Below are positions 10,022-18,274 of a stretch of DNA of 64,000 nt, in pieces (the stretch's first letter is position 1; every line of letters starts with the position of its first letter). The DNA is taken from assembly GCA_964615375.1 (NCBI GenBank), contig CAZTOW010000001.1:124001-188000 (forward strand), given 5' to 3'. The notes under the pieces are model-generated. The model was not told where the DNA came from, searched no databases, and saw only the letters and a program-made list of their open reading frames with translations. The DNA is from CAZKWG01 sp964615375 (GTDB lineage: Bacteria > Myxococcota_A > UBA796 > CAZKWG01). A program made the translations under genes and the position numbers.

Positions 10022-10531
10022 ATGGCCTGGGCTCGCCGCAGCTTCCCGTCCCCGCTCGGCCCGCTGACCGCCTGGTGGTCCGGGGCCGCGCTCAAGCGCC
10101 TGGAGTTCAGCGCCACCTGGACCGAGGAGCCGGAGGCCGAGGACGATCCGCACGGCGTCGGGGCCGCGCTCCTCGCCTACTTCGCGGGAGATCTGCGGGC
10201 CATCGACGGGCTGCCCGTCGCGCCGGAGGGCCCGGTCTTCCAGCAGCGCGTCTGGGAGCAGCTCCGCCGCATCTCGCCGGGGAGCACGCTGAGCTACGGC
10301 GAGCTGGCGGCGCGGCTCAGCCTGGGGCCGGCGGCGGCGCGGGCGGTGGGCGCGGCCTGCGGGGCCAACCCCATCGGGGTGGTCATCCCCTGCCATCGGG
10401 TGGTGGGGGCACGGGGAGACCTGACCGGCTACGCGGGCGGCATCGAGCGCAAACGCTGGCTGCTCTCCCACGAGCGGGCCCCGGTGGTCCGCCAGCAGGA
10501 CCTGTTCGGACGGCCGCAACAGGCGCGCTGA
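10022..10531 (+). CDS. ogt: Methylated-DNA--[protein]-cysteine S-methyltransferase
   Basis: 169 aa. It removes alkyl groups from O6-alkylguanine by suicidal transfer to its own cysteine. The active site is VVIPCHRVVG with Cys124, and the DNA-binding block LSYGELAARL precedes it. The family C-terminal helix GYAGGIERKRWLL is intact. The last codons (GRPQQAR then TGA) form the left copy of a 20-bp direct repeat that recurs beyond the next gene. The symbol ogt is by family; ada-type fusion is absent. Confidence 0.93.
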   Translation: MAWARRSFPSPLGPLTAWWSGAALKRLEFSATWTEEPEAEDDPHGVGAALLAYFAGDLRAIDGLPVAPEGPVFQQRVWEQLRRISPGSTLSYGELAARLSLGPAAARAVGAACGANPIGVVIPCHRVVGARGDLTGYAGGIERKRWLLSHERAPVVRQQDLFGRPQQAR

Positions 10532-10533
10532 GG
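10514..10533 (+). repeat. 20-bp direct repeat, left copy (3' end of ogt)
   Basis: CCGCAACAGGCGCGCTGAGG spans the last codons and stop of the methyltransferase gene. An exact copy lies at 11662-11681. Together they enclose the DUF1016 nuclease gene and little else, as would be left by site-specific insertion into the end of ogt or by recombination between short repeats. Confidence 0.9.
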
Positions 10534-10537
10534 GTGC

Positions 10538-11593
10538 TCAGCGACTCGAGCTCGCAGGGGGCAGGTCTCTGGAGAGCTCCTGCTCGAGCTCCTCGATGGT
10601 CGGCAGGCTCCCTCGAAGATCTTCTGGGAGCGCCCTGGCCAGCTCGGTCTCCCAGCTCGCTACGCCGATTGGCCGGTTCAACCCACGGAGCGCGTACTCG
10701 ACCAGCACCCGGTTCTTCGTGGGATCGCGTACCAGCAGCAGGCCAATGGTCGGGTTGTCCGAAGGGTGCCGCATCTGATCGTCGACCGCCGAGAGGTAGA
10801 CGTTCAGCGTGCCTGTAAAGGCCGGATCGAAGGGGACGGCCTTCAGCTCGATGACGATGAAGGCGCGCAGCCTCAGATGGTAGAACAGCAGGTCGATCAC
10901 GAACTCATCGCCGCCTACTTGAACTCTCACCTGCCGACCGACGAAGGCGAACCCAGCGCCGAGCTCCAACAGGAAGCGCTGGATGTGGTCCATGAGCGCC
11001 TGCTCGACCTCGGCCTCGCGTCGAGGGTCCGCGGTGCCGAGGTAGTCGAACAGATAGGGATCCTTGAAGACCTGGGTGGCCATGTCGGAGTCGGGAGGCG
11101 GCAGCGTCCGATCGAAGTTGTGGATGGCCTGGCCGGCGCGAAGGTGCAGCCGTCCGTCGATCTGAAGCTGGAGGATGTTGCGCGACCAGCCATGCTCCAG
11201 CGCCTTGCGCGCGTACCACAGCCGCGTCGCGAGGTCCGGGAGCCGATCGAGCAGCACCACGTTGTGCCCCCAGGGGAGCTGTGCAACAGCCTGTTGCACG
11301 ATCTCCCGGTCTGGCCATGCTGCAGCAAAGGCACGCATGTATTTGAGGTTTCGGGAGGAGAGGCCCGACATGTCGGGGAACGCGCGGCGCAGATCCGCGG
11401 AGAGCCGGTCGATGACCCGCGCACCCCAGCCCTCCTCCGCCTGGCGCGCGAGGATGGCCACGCCGATCTCCCAGTACAGCGACACCATCGCGGCGTTGGC
11501 GCTGAGCACCACGCGCACCCGCTCTTCGGCGATGCGCTTCCTGAGCCCGCCGAGGAGCGCGTCGTAACCGACGGGGAGGAGGAGATCGGCCAC
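10538..11593 (-). CDS. DUF1016 / YhcG-like PDDEXK nuclease
   Basis: 351 aa. Two parts: an N-terminal winged-helix-like DUF1016 domain (WEIGVAILARQAEEGWG, SSRNLKYMRAFAAAWP, QLPWGHNVVLLDRL; residues 1-160) and a C-terminal PDDEXK nuclease domain with D234 in EFVIDLLFYH and E249-L-K251. The family is common in accessory DNA, often beside restriction or defence genes. Here it stands alone, transcribed opposite to its neighbours and bracketed by exact 20-bp direct repeats, so a mobile or recently inserted origin is likely. The biological target is not established. Confidence 0.92.
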   Translation of the reverse strand: MADLLLPVGYDALLGGLRKRIAEERVRVVLSANAAMVSLYWEIGVAILARQAEEGWGARVIDRLSADLRRAFPDMSGLSSRNLKYMRAFAAAWPDREIVQQAVAQLPWGHNVVLLDRLPDLATRLWYARKALEHGWSRNILQLQIDGRLHLRAGQAIHNFDRTLPPPDSDMATQVFKDPYLFDYLGTADPRREAEVEQALMDHIQRFLLELGAGFAFVGRQVRVQVGGDEFVIDLLFYHLRLRAFIVIELKAVPFDPAFTGTLNVYLSAVDDQMRHPSDNPTIGLLLVRDPTKNRVLVEYALRGLNRPIGVASWETELARALPEDLRGSLPTIEELEQELSRDLPPASSSR

Positions 11594-11661
11594 GTTGAAG
11601 CTCCAAGGTCAGGCTCATAACGTGGTTGTGGGGTCCGGGCTGCTGGCCGGTCCACCACGGA

Positions 11662-11681
11662 CCGCAACAGGCGCGCTGAGG
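11662..11681 (+). repeat. 20-bp direct repeat, right copy
   Basis: Exact second copy of CCGCAACAGGCGCGCTGAGG, 1,148 bp after the first. It is preceded by ACGGA where the left copy has ACGG, so similarity extends a few bases with one indel. Removing one repeat unit would put the selenoprotein gene 26 bp after ogt. Confidence 0.9.
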
Positions 11682-11707
11682 CCGCGGGTCTGTGCTACGA
11701 TCCCGGC

Positions 11708-12244
11708 ATGCGCTCCCTCCTCCCGCTCCTGCTCCTGGCCCTCGGCGGCTCCGCGCCGACCCTCGCCGCGGACGACGAGTGCGCCATCGCCCCCGCCGTC
11801 GCGCCGGACTTCGCGCTGGTGGACGTGAACACGGGCTCGGCCACCTACGGCCAGACGATGCGGCGGGACGACTTCCTCGGCCGGGTGGTGGTCATCTACT
11901 GGGCGGTGTCCACGTGAGCGCACTGTCAGACGCAGGCTGCGTCTCTCCAGGACATCGCGACGACCTACACAGCGGAGCTCGCCGACGTCTCGCTGCTCAT
12001 CGTCAATGAGATGGGCTACGAGAGCGGCGTGCCGGAGCTGACCGAGGGCGTGACGTTGCCGGTGCTCCAGGACACCAGCTCAGCGCGGATCTTCGAGAGC
12101 TACGGCGCCAGCAAGTGGTATGTCTACCTCATCGATCGTCAGGGGGTGCCGCGCTACCTGCACTACGAGATGGACCTGGCCGACGACGACCGGGCGCGCC
12201 TGCTCTCGGAGATCGCCACCCTCGTCGCGGAGCCCGCGCCATGA
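11708..12244 (+). CDS. Redoxin-domain selenoprotein (Sec70, UxxC)
   Basis: Read with the in-frame TGA at 11915 as selenocysteine, this is one 178-aa exported thioredoxin-fold protein. A signal peptide (MRSLLPLLLLALGGSAPTLA) leads into APDFALVDVNTGSATYGQ, then GRVVVIYWAVST-Sec-AHC, equivalent to the FWATWCPPC redox site of TlpA/AhpC-TSA proteins. The same frame continues through the rest of the fold (SLLIVNE, LPVLQDTSSARIFESYG, WYVYLIDRQGVPRYLHYE) with no further stop until 12242. A hairpin lies at bacterial-SECIS distance after the UGA. The stop overlaps the start of the FG-GAP lipoprotein gene (ATGA). Likely a periplasmic thiol or peroxide reductase. Standard gene calling would split it in two. 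Confidence 0.88.
11915..11944 (+). promoter_or_regulatory. UGA codon plus candidate bacterial SECIS hairpin
   Basis: UGA at 11915-11917 is followed 10 nt later by a perfect 7-bp stem, AGACGCA (11928-11934) and TGCGTCT (11938-11944), closing a GGC loop whose first bases are G. The loop sits about 17-19 nt after the UGA, inside the range known for bacterial SECIS elements, and the stem lies in coding sequence as expected. SelB recognition is inferred. Confidence 0.75.
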
Positions 12245-13749
12245 TCGCGCTGCTGCTGATGGCCTGCTCGGCCGACAAGGGGCCCGCGAGCGCCGAGACC
12301 GGGAGCCCGGAGACGGGGATCTCGCCGGTGGAGAGCGGCGACACGGGCGAGAGCCCGGCGCCGGAGCCCGTCTGCGCCGAGCAGGAGCGGGTGGCCCTGG
12401 AGGGGGACGTCTGCGTGAGCGCGGCCCCCTGCGCCTGGGGCGGCGAGCAGAGCTACGAGTACTTCGGCTGGGCGGTGGCGTCTGGCGGGGACGTGGACGG
12501 CGACGGGCTGGACGACGTGATGGTGGCGGCGCCGGTCTGGGACGCGCCGAGCACGGACGGGCTGGGGTCGGACGCCGGGCGGGTGGTGCTGATCTCCGGG
12601 AGCGGGCTGGCCGAGCCGGGGGACGGGGTGCTGTCCTCGGTCTACGGGGTGGGCTACGCCGAGAACCTGGGGACCAGCGTGGCCTTCGTGGGCGACGTGG
12701 ACGGGGACGGGCTGGACGACGCGCTGCTGGGCGCGCAGGGTGACGACAGCGCCGGGGAGAACGCGGGCGTGGCCTGGCTGGTGCCGGGCGCTGAGGCCGG
12801 ATGGGCGGCCGGGTCCGTGGACGGCGCGGCGCTGGCGGGCTGGACCGGGGAGAGCGAGTACGCCCGGGTGGGCAAGTCCGTGGCCGGCGGCGGGGACGTG
12901 GACGGCGACGGCCTCGACGACATGGTGCTGGGCGGGGAGCTCTTCACCTATGACGGGGAGGCTGAGGACTTCCGGCAGGGGCGGGCCTACCTCGTGCTGG
13001 GGAGCGAGGCTCCCCCGGCCGCGCTGGCCGACGCCGACGCCGCGCTGGACGGGCCGGACGCCTACGGCGGGGTGGGGAAGGCCGCGGCGCTGGGCGATCT
13101 GGACGGGGACGGCTACGCCGACGCCCTGCTGGGGGCGCCCTACGGGTGCTCGTACGCGGGCTGCGTGTACGCGCTCTCCGGCGGGGTGGGCGGCGGCGGC
13201 TGGACCAGCCCGCTCGCCGACGCGCCCCTGCGGCTGGAGGGCGAGGCCACCTACGACGTCTTCGGCTGGCAGCTCGCCGCCACCGACCTGGACGGGGACG
13301 GGGCGGACGAGATCGTGGTCGGCGCGCCGCTCTCGGACCGGGCTTACGCCAGCGGCGGGGCGGTCTGGATCTATCGGGGCGCGGACGAGCTGGCCGTGCT
13401 CGACGGCCCCTGGGACGACTGGCAGCTCGGCTCGGGCGTGCTGGGCGGGGACGATCTGGACGGCGACGGGCGGGAGGAGCTGCTGCTGGGGGCGGTGGCC
13501 TCCTGGACCGGGCTCCACACCAAGGCGGGGCGCTACTGGCTTCTGGGCGGGGCGGACACGCCCCCTGCCTCGCTCTCCGAGGCCCGCGCGGTGATTCACG
13601 GGGCCGCGGTCAAGGACTACCTGGGCAGCGCGGCGGCCATGGGCGATCTGGACGCCGACGGCAAGGCGGAGCTGATCGTGGGCAGCGGCTACGTGAACAC
13701 GGAAGAGGACTACGACATCGGCGCGACCTGGGTGTTCTGGGGAGGCTAG
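12241..13749 (+). CDS. FG-GAP repeat lipoprotein
   Basis: 502 aa from the ATG that overlaps the selenoprotein stop. A very short lipoprotein signal (MIALLLMAC, acceptor C9) leads into a low-complexity linker (ETGSPETGISPVESGDTGES). About seven integrin-alpha-like FG-GAP units follow, each with a calcium-loop motif such as GDVDGDGLDDV, GDLDGDGYADALLGAP or GDLDADGKAELIVG, predicting a seven-bladed propeller on the cell surface. The function is probably structural or adhesive. Linkage to the redoxin may reflect shared envelope export, but no specific partnership is shown. Confidence 0.88.
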   Translation: MIALLLMACSADKGPASAETGSPETGISPVESGDTGESPAPEPVCAEQERVALEGDVCVSAAPCAWGGEQSYEYFGWAVASGGDVDGDGLDDVMVAAPVWDAPSTDGLGSDAGRVVLISGSGLAEPGDGVLSSVYGVGYAENLGTSVAFVGDVDGDGLDDALLGAQGDDSAGENAGVAWLVPGAEAGWAAGSVDGAALAGWTGESEYARVGKSVAGGGDVDGDGLDDMVLGGELFTYDGEAEDFRQGRAYLVLGSEAPPAALADADAALDGPDAYGGVGKAAALGDLDGDGYADALLGAPYGCSYAGCVYALSGGVGGGGWTSPLADAPLRLEGEATYDVFGWQLAATDLDGDGADEIVVGAPLSDRAYASGGAVWIYRGADELAVLDGPWDDWQLGSGVLGGDDLDGDGREELLLGAVASWTGLHTKAGRYWLLGGADTPPASLSEARAVIHGAAVKDYLGSAAAMGDLDADGKAELIVGSGYVNTEEDYDIGATWVFWGG

Positions 13750-13763
13750 ATAGTCTAGCCTCC
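13741..13763. terminator. Hairpin over the FG-GAP stop codon
   Basis: Perfect 10-bp stem GGAGGCTAGA (13741-13750) / TCTAGCCTCC (13754-13763) with a TAG loop. The stop codon TAG at 13747 is in the left arm. Lies between convergent genes, so it may end transcription from both sides; no T-run is present. Confidence 0.6.
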
Positions 13764-13779
13764 CCGGCGCGGGCCTGCC

Positions 13780-14619
13780 TCAGAAGGGCAGGAACACCAG
13801 ATCCTCCGGCGGGAAGAGCATGCGCACCTGGCCGCCCTTCTCCTCGACCACCTCGCCGAGATCGGTGAAGCGGTTCTCCGAGAGGATCTGCACCTTCTCC
13901 TGCTGCTGGTCGAGGAACTCGTCGAAGCCCACGACGCTCTGCTCGCTGCCGAGGTAGTCCGCGAGCCGGCGGAAGAGCTTGGGCAGCACGACGACCTCGG
14001 CGGTCAGGGTGTCCATGCCCTGCACGCGGAAGCCCTGGGTGCTGCGGTCATCCGGCCAGAGCCCGACGCCTGCGCTTCGGGCGGCGAGGGTCGCCGCGGT
14101 GAAGGCCTCGCGCAGATCGCGGTAGAGCCCGGTGTAGTACGTGGGGTAGGCCAGCCCCGCCTCGACGAGCTTGTAGTTCGAGCTGTTCTTGATCATGAGC
14201 GCGTCGAGGAAGAAGGTCTCACCATCGGCGGCGGGGGGCTCACCGGCGAAGGCGAAGGCCACGACGCGGGCGTTCTTCTCGACCTCGCGCGCGAGGATGA
14301 AGCCCCGGACGCCGTCGTCCGCGGAGATCACCGTGCGCTTCTCCGACCAGACGACGTTCTGGAAGCCGAGCGAGGCGAGCAGGAAGTCGGTCGCGGCGTC
14401 GGCGTGGGCGCGCGGCTGGTGGAGACCGGCGAAGTGGGTCTCGAGCGTGTCGATGGCCTCGAGCCGGAGCTGAACCGCGCCGCCGGACTTGAAGCCGGCG
14501 TTCCGGCCATTGCGGATCCGGTAGACGGACTGCTTGTTGTCGGGCACGAAGCGGATGGAGTCTCCGTCCGGCTGGCTGTTGGTGATCCTGTATTGACCCT
14601 GGATGACGCGGAAAGACAT
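13780..14619 (-). CDS. Staphylococcal-nuclease-like (SNase) protein
   Basis: 279 aa without an obvious signal peptide. The N-terminal half resembles the thermonuclease fold: YRITNSQPDGDSIRFVPD (the D-G-D metal strand), then VQLRLEAIDTLETHF (the R-L-x-x-I-D-x-x-E core), and a later LVEAGLAYPTYY and AARSAGVGLWP matching the C-terminal SNase segments. The last 70 residues are an extra domain without a recognised family. Predicted Ca-dependent DNA/RNA hydrolase, but the usual catalytic arginines cannot all be placed by eye. Divergent from the methyltransferase gene. Confidence 0.72.
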   Translation of the reverse strand: MSFRVIQGQYRITNSQPDGDSIRFVPDNKQSVYRIRNGRNAGFKSGGAVQLRLEAIDTLETHFAGLHQPRAHADAATDFLLASLGFQNVVWSEKRTVISADDGVRGFILAREVEKNARVVAFAFAGEPPAADGETFFLDALMIKNSSNYKLVEAGLAYPTYYTGLYRDLREAFTAATLAARSAGVGLWPDDRSTQGFRVQGMDTLTAEVVVLPKLFRRLADYLGSEQSVVGFDEFLDQQQEKVQILSENRFTDLGEVVEEKGGQVRMLFPPEDLVFLPF

Positions 14620-14662
14620 GATCCCCCCTCATCACGAATGAGCGCGCGGCATGCGCGCCCCC

Positions 14663-14678
14663 TATCAGCGCTCTGATA
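14663..14678. promoter_or_regulatory. Palindrome in the divergent SNase/methyltransferase promoter
   Basis: TATCAG-CGCT-CTGATA, perfect 6-bp arms, 19 bp before the methyltransferase ATG. Candidate operator; no regulator is known. Confidence 0.35.
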
Positions 14679-14697
14679 ACCTTCTTAGAGGTAGATC

Positions 14698-15738
14698 ATG
14701 CACCCCGATCTTGCCCCCGACAACCTGTTGGAGCGCGTGGCTCTGTGGAGCGGTCAGGTCCCGGGCGCGCTGATGATGCAGGCGCTGTGCATGGGCTACG
14801 CCCGCTGCCTGGGGGCGGCCGTGCGGCTGGGCGTGCTGGAGGCGCTGGCCGAGGGCCCGCTCCCCGCGGACCAGATCGCGGCGCGGACGGCCTGCGACCC
14901 GGTGGGCATGGGGACCCTGCTCAGCGGGCTCTGCGGGATCGGGCTGCTGCACCGCGAGGGCGGGCTCTACCGCCTGGACGGCCAGGCGAGGCGCTGGTTC
15001 CTGGCCGGCTCCCCGGGGAGCCTCTACCACGCGGCCCTCTTCCTGGCGGACCTCTGGGACCGCTGGGCCAGCCTGGAGGAGGTGGTGCGGACGGGGCGCA
15101 CCCAGGACTTCCACGCGTCGGGTCAGGACCCCGGCAAGTGGGAGCGCTACCTGCGCGGGCTGGCCTGCTTCGCCTCGCTGGCCCGCGGAGAGGTGGCGAA
15201 GAAGGCCGCGCTGCCCGAGGGGGCTCGCCGTGTGCTGGACGTGGGCGGCGGGCACGGGGTCTACGCGGTGGGCCTGTGTGAGCGCCACCCGGAGCTGAGC
15301 GTCGAGGTCCTGGACCTGCCCGACGCCTGCCGGGTGGGGCGGGCCATCGTGGCCGAGCGCGGGATGTCCGAGCGGGTGCGCCACCGCGAGGGCGACCACC
15401 GCGAGGCGGACTGGGGCGAGGGCTGGGACGCGGTGCTGATCTTCAACGTGCTGCACAACGAGCGCCCGGAGGACGCGCGGGCCATGCTCTCCCGGGCGGC
15501 ACAAGCGCTGCGGCCGGGGGGCGCGCTGCTGGTGCTGGACGGCGAGCACCGGGAGACGAAGGGCGACCCGACCGCGGTGGCCGGGCTCAATGAGATCCTG
15601 TTCTTCCTGCTCAACGGCACCCAGACCTGGCCCGAGGCCACTCTGCGCGGCTGGATGGAGGAGGCGGGCTTCGGCGAGATCCGGCGGCGCGGCCTGCTGC
15701 GGGCCCCGGCCGTGCTGCTGCGGGGCCTGAGAGGCTAG
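14698..15738 (+). CDS. SAM-dependent O-methyltransferase (Methyltransf_2 family)
   Basis: 346 aa. A dimerisation/winged-helix domain (residues 25-100: LGAAVRLGVLEALAEGPLPADQIAART) precedes the catalytic domain with motif I VLDVGGGHGVYAVGL near residue 180, the acidic LEVLDLP-type strand, and VLIFNVLHNE before the catalytic region. These enzymes methylate phenolic hydroxyls or carotenoid/polyketide hydroxyls. The catalytic histidine of classical members is plausibly the His in LHNE. No pathway partners are adjacent, so substrate is open. Start chosen at the ATG with AGAGG just upstream. Confidence 0.88.
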   Translation: MHPDLAPDNLLERVALWSGQVPGALMMQALCMGYARCLGAAVRLGVLEALAEGPLPADQIAARTACDPVGMGTLLSGLCGIGLLHREGGLYRLDGQARRWFLAGSPGSLYHAALFLADLWDRWASLEEVVRTGRTQDFHASGQDPGKWERYLRGLACFASLARGEVAKKAALPEGARRVLDVGGGHGVYAVGLCERHPELSVEVLDLPDACRVGRAIVAERGMSERVRHREGDHREADWGEGWDAVLIFNVLHNERPEDARAMLSRAAQALRPGGALLVLDGEHRETKGDPTAVAGLNEILFFLLNGTQTWPEATLRGWMEEAGFGEIRRRGLLRAPAVLLRGLRG

Positions 15739-15749
15739 CTAATCTAGCC
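15733..15749. terminator. Bidirectional CTAG hairpin between convergent genes
   Basis: GGCTAG (15733-15738) and CTAGCC (15744-15749) with a CTAAT loop. The TAG stop of the methyltransferase and the TAG stop of the carbonic anhydrase gene (minus strand) each lie in one arm. Similar in sequence to the hairpin at 13741. Confidence 0.5.
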
Positions 15750-16361
15750 GACTCGGTGGTTGTGTTGGAGCCGGGTGTACTTGGCGGCGAGTCGGCGGTG
15801 GAAGTCCTCCATGTCCTCGCCCAGCGTCTTGACCACCTTCGCCGGCATGCCCAGCACCAGGCTGCGCGGCGGCACCTTCGTCCCCGCCGTCACCAGCGCG
15901 CCCGCGCCCACCACGCTGCCCCGCCCGATGACCGCCCCGTCCAGCACCGTGGCCTGGATGCCGATGAGGCAGCCGTCCTCGATGGTGCAGCCGTGGACCA
16001 CGGCGCGGTGGCCGATGACCACGTCCTCGCCGATGACCGTGGGGTCGTCGTCGCCCAGGTGGCAGACCGTCCCGTCCTGGAGGTTGGACCGCGCGCCCAC
16101 CGTGATCCGGTTGACGTCTCCGCGCAACACGCAGCCGTACCACACGCTGGCCTGGGGCCCCAGGGTCACGTCCCCCACCAGCGCGGCGCCGGGGGCGATG
16201 TGGACGTCCTCGCCCAGGGTGGGGATGCGGTCCAGGTAGCGTTGGAGGATGGCGCCGGGGAAGCGCGCGCGCAGGGCCTCGAGGGCGCGCTCCAGGGCGT
16301 CGGCGTCGGGGTGGCGGGCGGAGACTGCAGCGACGGAGTCGGCGATGGTTCGGATGGCCAT
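15744..16361 (-). CDS. Gamma-class carbonic anhydrase family protein
   Basis: 205 aa. Left-handed beta-helix built from hexapeptide repeats (VHIAPGAALVGDVTLGPQASVWYGCVLRGD, given in parts: VHIAPGAALVGDVTL and ASVWYGCVLRGD). Metal ligands of the family are seen in GTVCHLGDDD, VVIGHRAVVHGCTI. The opening VSARHPDADALERALEALR is an N-terminal helix and the end (EDMEDFHRRLAAKY) the capping helix. The family includes zinc/iron carbonic anhydrases and acetyltransferase-like relatives, so catalytic activity is probable rather than proven. Confidence 0.9.
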   Translation of the reverse strand: MAIRTIADSVAAVSARHPDADALERALEALRARFPGAILQRYLDRIPTLGEDVHIAPGAALVGDVTLGPQASVWYGCVLRGDVNRITVGARSNLQDGTVCHLGDDDPTVIGEDVVIGHRAVVHGCTIEDGCLIGIQATVLDGAVIGRGSVVGAGALVTAGTKVPPRSLVLGMPAKVVKTLGEDMEDFHRRLAAKYTRLQHNHRVG

Positions 16362-16444
16362 GGCCCCGTCCTATCCCGGCCGAGCGGCGCGAGGCCCCCA
16401 CGGCCCGCCGTCGCGATATGACATGATCGCGCCCAGGGGGTGAG

Positions 16445-18274
16445 GTGACGGAGCCCAGGACCGTCCCGTTCCGCGAGACGCTGTTCCGCTGGATGCTGTT
16501 CGTGATCGCCATGATCACGCTGCCCATCCTCGCGCTGGAGGTGCGCCGCCCCTGGGAGGAGCTGGATGGCAGGATCGAGGCCGCCCAGGCCCTGGCGGCG
16601 GGCGTGTCGGCGGGGATCACGGACGAGGACCTGGCCCGCATGAACGAGACGGCGCTCCTGCTGGCGCGCGAGGTCCACGACGAGCAGGAGGCGGAGGCGC
16701 GCGCCGTGGCCTTCGCCGTCTGGGTGGAGCTGGGTCGGCTGGTCACCGAGGACGAGCTGAGGGCGCGCTACGCCTCCCTGGAGAGCGAGGCCCCGCCCTA
16801 CCCCCTGGTTCAGCGCGAGCTGGAGGCCTGGCGCCAGCACTTCGAGGCGGAGCCCGAAGGCCCGGCGCGGCTGGACAGCTTCCGCCGGGCCCAGCGCGCC
16901 CTGGTCCGGGCCGTGAGCGCCGCCCGCGCCTCGGGGCTGGACATCGCCGACCTCTACATCACGGCCGACCCCGGCCCCGAGCGGGGCGGGCTCTTCCAGG
17001 AGAACCTCGTCTTCGTGCTGGGCGGGCGCCCCTGGGCCGACCTCAACGTCTTCCCGGGCCAGACCTTCAACCTCATCGAGAACGACGGCCTGTTCTGGCG
17101 GGCCTCCTACCTGCCGGCCCTGGGGGGCCGCCCCGATAGCTTCGGCCACAACCCCCTGCACGACCCCGTCCTGCCGCGCTTCGAGTCGGACGACTGGGGG
17201 GACTGGTTCTCCGCCTGGTACGCCCGGGGCGCGCCGGGCGGCGTGGTGGACAGCTTCACGGTGGACTTCGAGGCCAGCCGGGTGCTCCGCCTCATGGTGG
17301 AGGTCGCCCTGGTCGCGTCCACCGCCTCCCTGCTGACCGCGCTGGTGGTGGTGGTCGTGGTGCGCCGCCTGGCGGCCTGGATCGGGCGACCGGTGGCGGC
17401 GCTTCAGCGGGGCGCGGCCCGGGTGAGCGCGGGGGACTACCAGCACCTGGTCCCCGCGGAGGACGGGCTCGGCGACTTCCAGCCCCTGATCGTCGCCTTC
17501 AACCAGATGGTGCTGGGGCTGCGGGAGCGGGTCAACCTCATGGCCACGCTGGAGAAGCTGCTGTCGAAGGAGCTGGCCGAGGCCGCAGCCTCCCGCGGGC
17601 TCACGCTCGGCGGGCGCATGGCCGACGTCACCGTGCTGTTCACGGACTTCGCCGGCTTCTCCACGCTGACCCGCGGCATGAACGCGGGCGAGGTGGTCAC
17701 GGCGCTCAACGACTACTTCGTCGAGCTCATCCCCATCATCAAGCGCTGGGGCGGCTTCCCCGACAAGTACGTAGGCGACGGGATCGTCGCGGTCTTCGGC
17801 GCGCCCGTGCCCCTGGACGATCACGCCCTGCGAGCCACCCGCTGCGCCGTCGAGCTCCAACGCCGGATGCGCGCCCTCAACCAGGAGCGGCGCGCGGCGG
17901 GCAAGCTGGTCTTCGAGATGCGCATCGGCCTGAACACCGGCGACGTGATGGTGGGCGCCATCGGCTGCGACGAGAAGCTGGAGTACACCAGCATCGGCGA
18001 GACCACCAACCTGGCCAGCCGCATGGAGGCGCTCAGCCCCATCGGCCACATCGCCATCGCCGAGGAGTGCCACCGCCGGGTGGCGGGCCAGGACCTGGGC
18101 GGCGTGCGCGTGCTGCCGGCGGGCCGGCTGGAGGTCCGCGGCTACGCCGAGCCGGTCGGCACCTGGCACGTCCTGGTCGACGACCTCCTGGTCAGCAAGC
18201 GGCCTCAGCCCGGCCCCGACGGGCTCTACCTCTACCAGACCGCGTCCACGGTGAGCCTCGGGGGGCACCTGTGA
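16445..18274 (+). CDS. Membrane-bound class III adenylate/guanylate cyclase with HAMP
   Basis: 609 aa from GTG. Architecture: TM1 at about 14-32, a periplasmic sensor region of about 245 residues, TM2 at about 283-305 (VALVASTASLLTALVVVVVV), a HAMP linker (RPVAALQRGAARVSAGDYQ) and a C-terminal cyclase domain with metal Asp401 in TVLFTDFAGFSTL and the second metal site in FPDKYVGDGIVAVFGAP. The transition-state segment EYTSIGETTNLASRMEA is intact. Predicted to make cAMP (or cGMP) in response to an envelope signal. Its stop overlaps the GTG of the next gene (GTGA). Confidence 0.93.
   Translation: MTEPRTVPFRETLFRWMLFVIAMITLPILALEVRRPWEELDGRIEAAQALAAGVSAGITDEDLARMNETALLLAREVHDEQEAEARAVAFAVWVELGRLVTEDELRARYASLESEAPPYPLVQRELEAWRQHFEAEPEGPARLDSFRRAQRALVRAVSAARASGLDIADLYITADPGPERGGLFQENLVFVLGGRPWADLNVFPGQTFNLIENDGLFWRASYLPALGGRPDSFGHNPLHDPVLPRFESDDWGDWFSAWYARGAPGGVVDSFTVDFEASRVLRLMVEVALVASTASLLTALVVVVVVRRLAAWIGRPVAALQRGAARVSAGDYQHLVPAEDGLGDFQPLIVAFNQMVLGLRERVNLMATLEKLLSKELAEAAASRGLTLGGRMADVTVLFTDFAGFSTLTRGMNAGEVVTALNDYFVELIPIIKRWGGFPDKYVGDGIVAVFGAPVPLDDHALRATRCAVELQRRMRALNQERRAAGKLVFEMRIGLNTGDVMVGAIGCDEKLEYTSIGETTNLASRMEALSPIGHIAIAEECHRRVAGQDLGGVRVLPAGRLEVRGYAEPVGTWHVLVDDLLVSKRPQPGPDGLYLYQTASTVSLGGHL

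Noticed and set aside
10514..11681. Insertion sequence
   Set aside because: No transposase and no inverted terminal repeats; the enclosed gene is a DUF1016 nuclease, so left as a possible cassette.
11915..11917. In-frame stop read as a pseudogene of a redoxin
   Set aside because: No other damage, the stop replaces the redox Cys, and a hairpin follows. Selenocysteine explains it better.
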